In this document: positions 7,001-7,135 of the stretch, one piece after another
Layout of the letters: each line of letters opens with the position of its first letter
Numbering within the stretch: position 1 is the first letter of the stretch
NCBI GenBank assembly: GCA_003153655.1
Contig: PMAK01000145.1
Location: 1 to 7,135 of the forward strand
Reading direction: 5' to 3'
DNA from: Phycisphaerales bacterium
GTDB lineage: Bacteria > Planctomycetota > Phycisphaerae > Tepidisphaerales > Tepidisphaeraceae
DNA length: 7,135 bases
The notes under the pieces: model-generated
Databases searched by the model: none
Told to the model about the DNA's origin: nothing
What the model saw: only the letters and a program-made list of their open reading frames with translations
Program-made: the position numbers and the translations under genes

Positions 7001-7135
7001 CATCGCCAGACGCACATGCGGTTCATCCCAACTCGGCATTTGCCGGCACGCAAGCCGCCATTCCTGCAGCGCCAGGTCGTTTTCATCCAACTCCACATAC
7101 GAAACGCCAAGCAGGAATGCGATGTAACCATTATT
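4058..7135 (-). CDS. Giant tetratricopeptide-repeat (TPR) protein, N-terminus outside window
   Basis: The C-terminal 1025 residues of a larger protein. The frame stays open to the window edge, and the codons before an apparent GTG start at 7096 (GYIAFLLGVSYVE) continue a TPR helix, so that GTG is not the true start. Almost the whole length is alpha-helical repeats of about 34 residues with the spacing of Ala, Gly, Tyr and Pro typical of TPRs. Clear units lie near 6050-6150 (LLATAYSRLKNFPSALDEW) and in a run of about four near 4190-4600 (YASAVTGTGDIASAERAY; MNNLADLLRQRGD; AQIFLKQGRSGDAIAAFQKG). Many others are degenerate. The protein ends with a short Ser-rich tail, SQSSVSGTDFSPAR. TPR arrays hold protein complexes together and there is no enzymatic domain in view. 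Giant TPR proteins, such as PrsT, accompany PEP-CTERM/exosortase systems, which would suit the sorting-tail gene downstream, but that link is inference. Cell location cannot be judged without the N-terminus. Confidence 0.9.
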   Translation of the reverse strand, partial: NNGYIAFLLGVSYVELDENDLALQEWRLACRQMPSWDEPHVRLAMLLVSLGDGASDEASRAAEDATLAGTNANGSVDLRAAVANVKVSFARLTTISDPAAASALLDEVKQLQTQLPYEPQTLPIYVALLSQTGQRSAAIDVIKGACDNLGPDAEDTMMSLVELSRKAKLGMEDTLYAAIDRKYGATPRLAYARAMALMNNGGASDGLQLLQDDRNKNKNPDDTAFWDRAICQFREASHDPAAAAAWQKLGDAYPSDIGVQTAILTTAESAWPNRAFIRTTIDRLKTLTGDQAIAWKTAQARWLLSGSNSDRDMSDAVVLLSGITTSNPEEYLPHVLLATAYSRLKNFPSALDEWHKAADMAPQSAQAQFNLLQALQNAGRSDEAKVQFDRLARVGNLSPDMTLVAATMIAADGDMQRAESMLTAYPNATNKVLHDATLAKVYRLENRPNEAAAIYFDLIHAKQLDVNTIREAADFFGAARQLPEAHKFLDRLSEIQLPPGQRELILASFEEDRGTVEAAGKLYEEAIKASGNDSVYSTRQIEFLMRQRNWSMAQSNLAAAIARWPGDQTLPRLQTAVAAFAQYPHADELGSLIDAISRDPQSAAASETIPVATNPAAPFTQVQALLEKYPNFQPLYELATRRLMTEGRPADAAAMASKAMGRFSQSIDAARATAEVSAAAGNWNDAIIAARQWRQRVGQETLAPDLFIAKADLQVDQAQDAIDRLSPYLANAKAHADENQMLLTTYAQALIRAGRESEASALLQPLAKDSAKWRLACLQIAPDAYTDGVMSGRWIEQIRPLLDPKSIDEHAGLAEAFLACADRQNFPPDYALAVQALQPFLQSGQMTAAHWMTYASAVTGTGDIASAERAYREALKVDSNNGVAMNNLADLLRQRGDPAALKEAEGLISQAIAGHLSDPYLVSFYDTQAQIFLKQGRSGDAIAAFQKGYAVDPRDLNILIGLALTYANTHQIDIAVRYLSQIDNLILPGTHLSSDLQAELDSLRQAIHRNASQSSVSGTDFSPAR

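Noticed and set aside
4058..7096. GTG at 7094-7096 as the true start of the TPR gene
   Set aside because: The frame stays open for 13 more codons to the window edge, these encode a plausible TPR helix, and no ribosome binding site precedes the GTG.

Overview
The window looks like a piece of bacterial chromosome of fairly high GC. The best guess is Planctomycetota (Phycisphaerae-like) or a neighbouring PVC lineage. This rests on indirect signs: a small secreted protein ending in a PEP-CTERM-like tail of the VP..PAAW kind, a very long TPR protein, loosely packed genes, and an ettA gene without a clear Shine-Dalgarno site. The phylum call is inference; no marker gene such as rRNA is present.

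Layout. (1) 101-439 (-): a small three-helix membrane protein of unknown function, whose codon use differs sharply from its neighbours. (2) 440-707: a divergent intergenic region with an 11-bp box present once in front of each flanking gene. (3) 708-2390 (+): ettA, an ABC-F translation factor with every ATPase motif intact. (4) 2553-2879 (+): a small hydrophilic KGG-repeat protein of the YciG/GsiB type, with a good ribosome binding site that a leader hairpin may partly cover. (5) 2939-3634 (-): a secreted 231-residue protein with a signal peptide and a C-terminal sorting-type tail, convergent with the KGG gene. (6) 3635-4057: a 423-nt gap holding a possible promoter for gene 5. (7) 4058-7135 (-): the C-terminal 1025 residues of a giant TPR protein whose N-terminus lies outside the window.

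How the genes work together. EttA and the KGG protein both fit slow growth or stress: EttA gates translation initiation according to energy charge, and KGG proteins belong to general stress responses. The TPR protein and the sorting-tail protein lie on the same strand. They could belong to one envelope or export programme, since TPR proteins are common in exosortase/PEP-CTERM systems, but no exosortase is present here. I see no CRISPR array, tRNA, rRNA, insertion sequence or phage gene. Nothing here amounts to a clear new system. The most useful leads are the shared promoter box, the foreign-looking membrane gene and the variant sorting tail.
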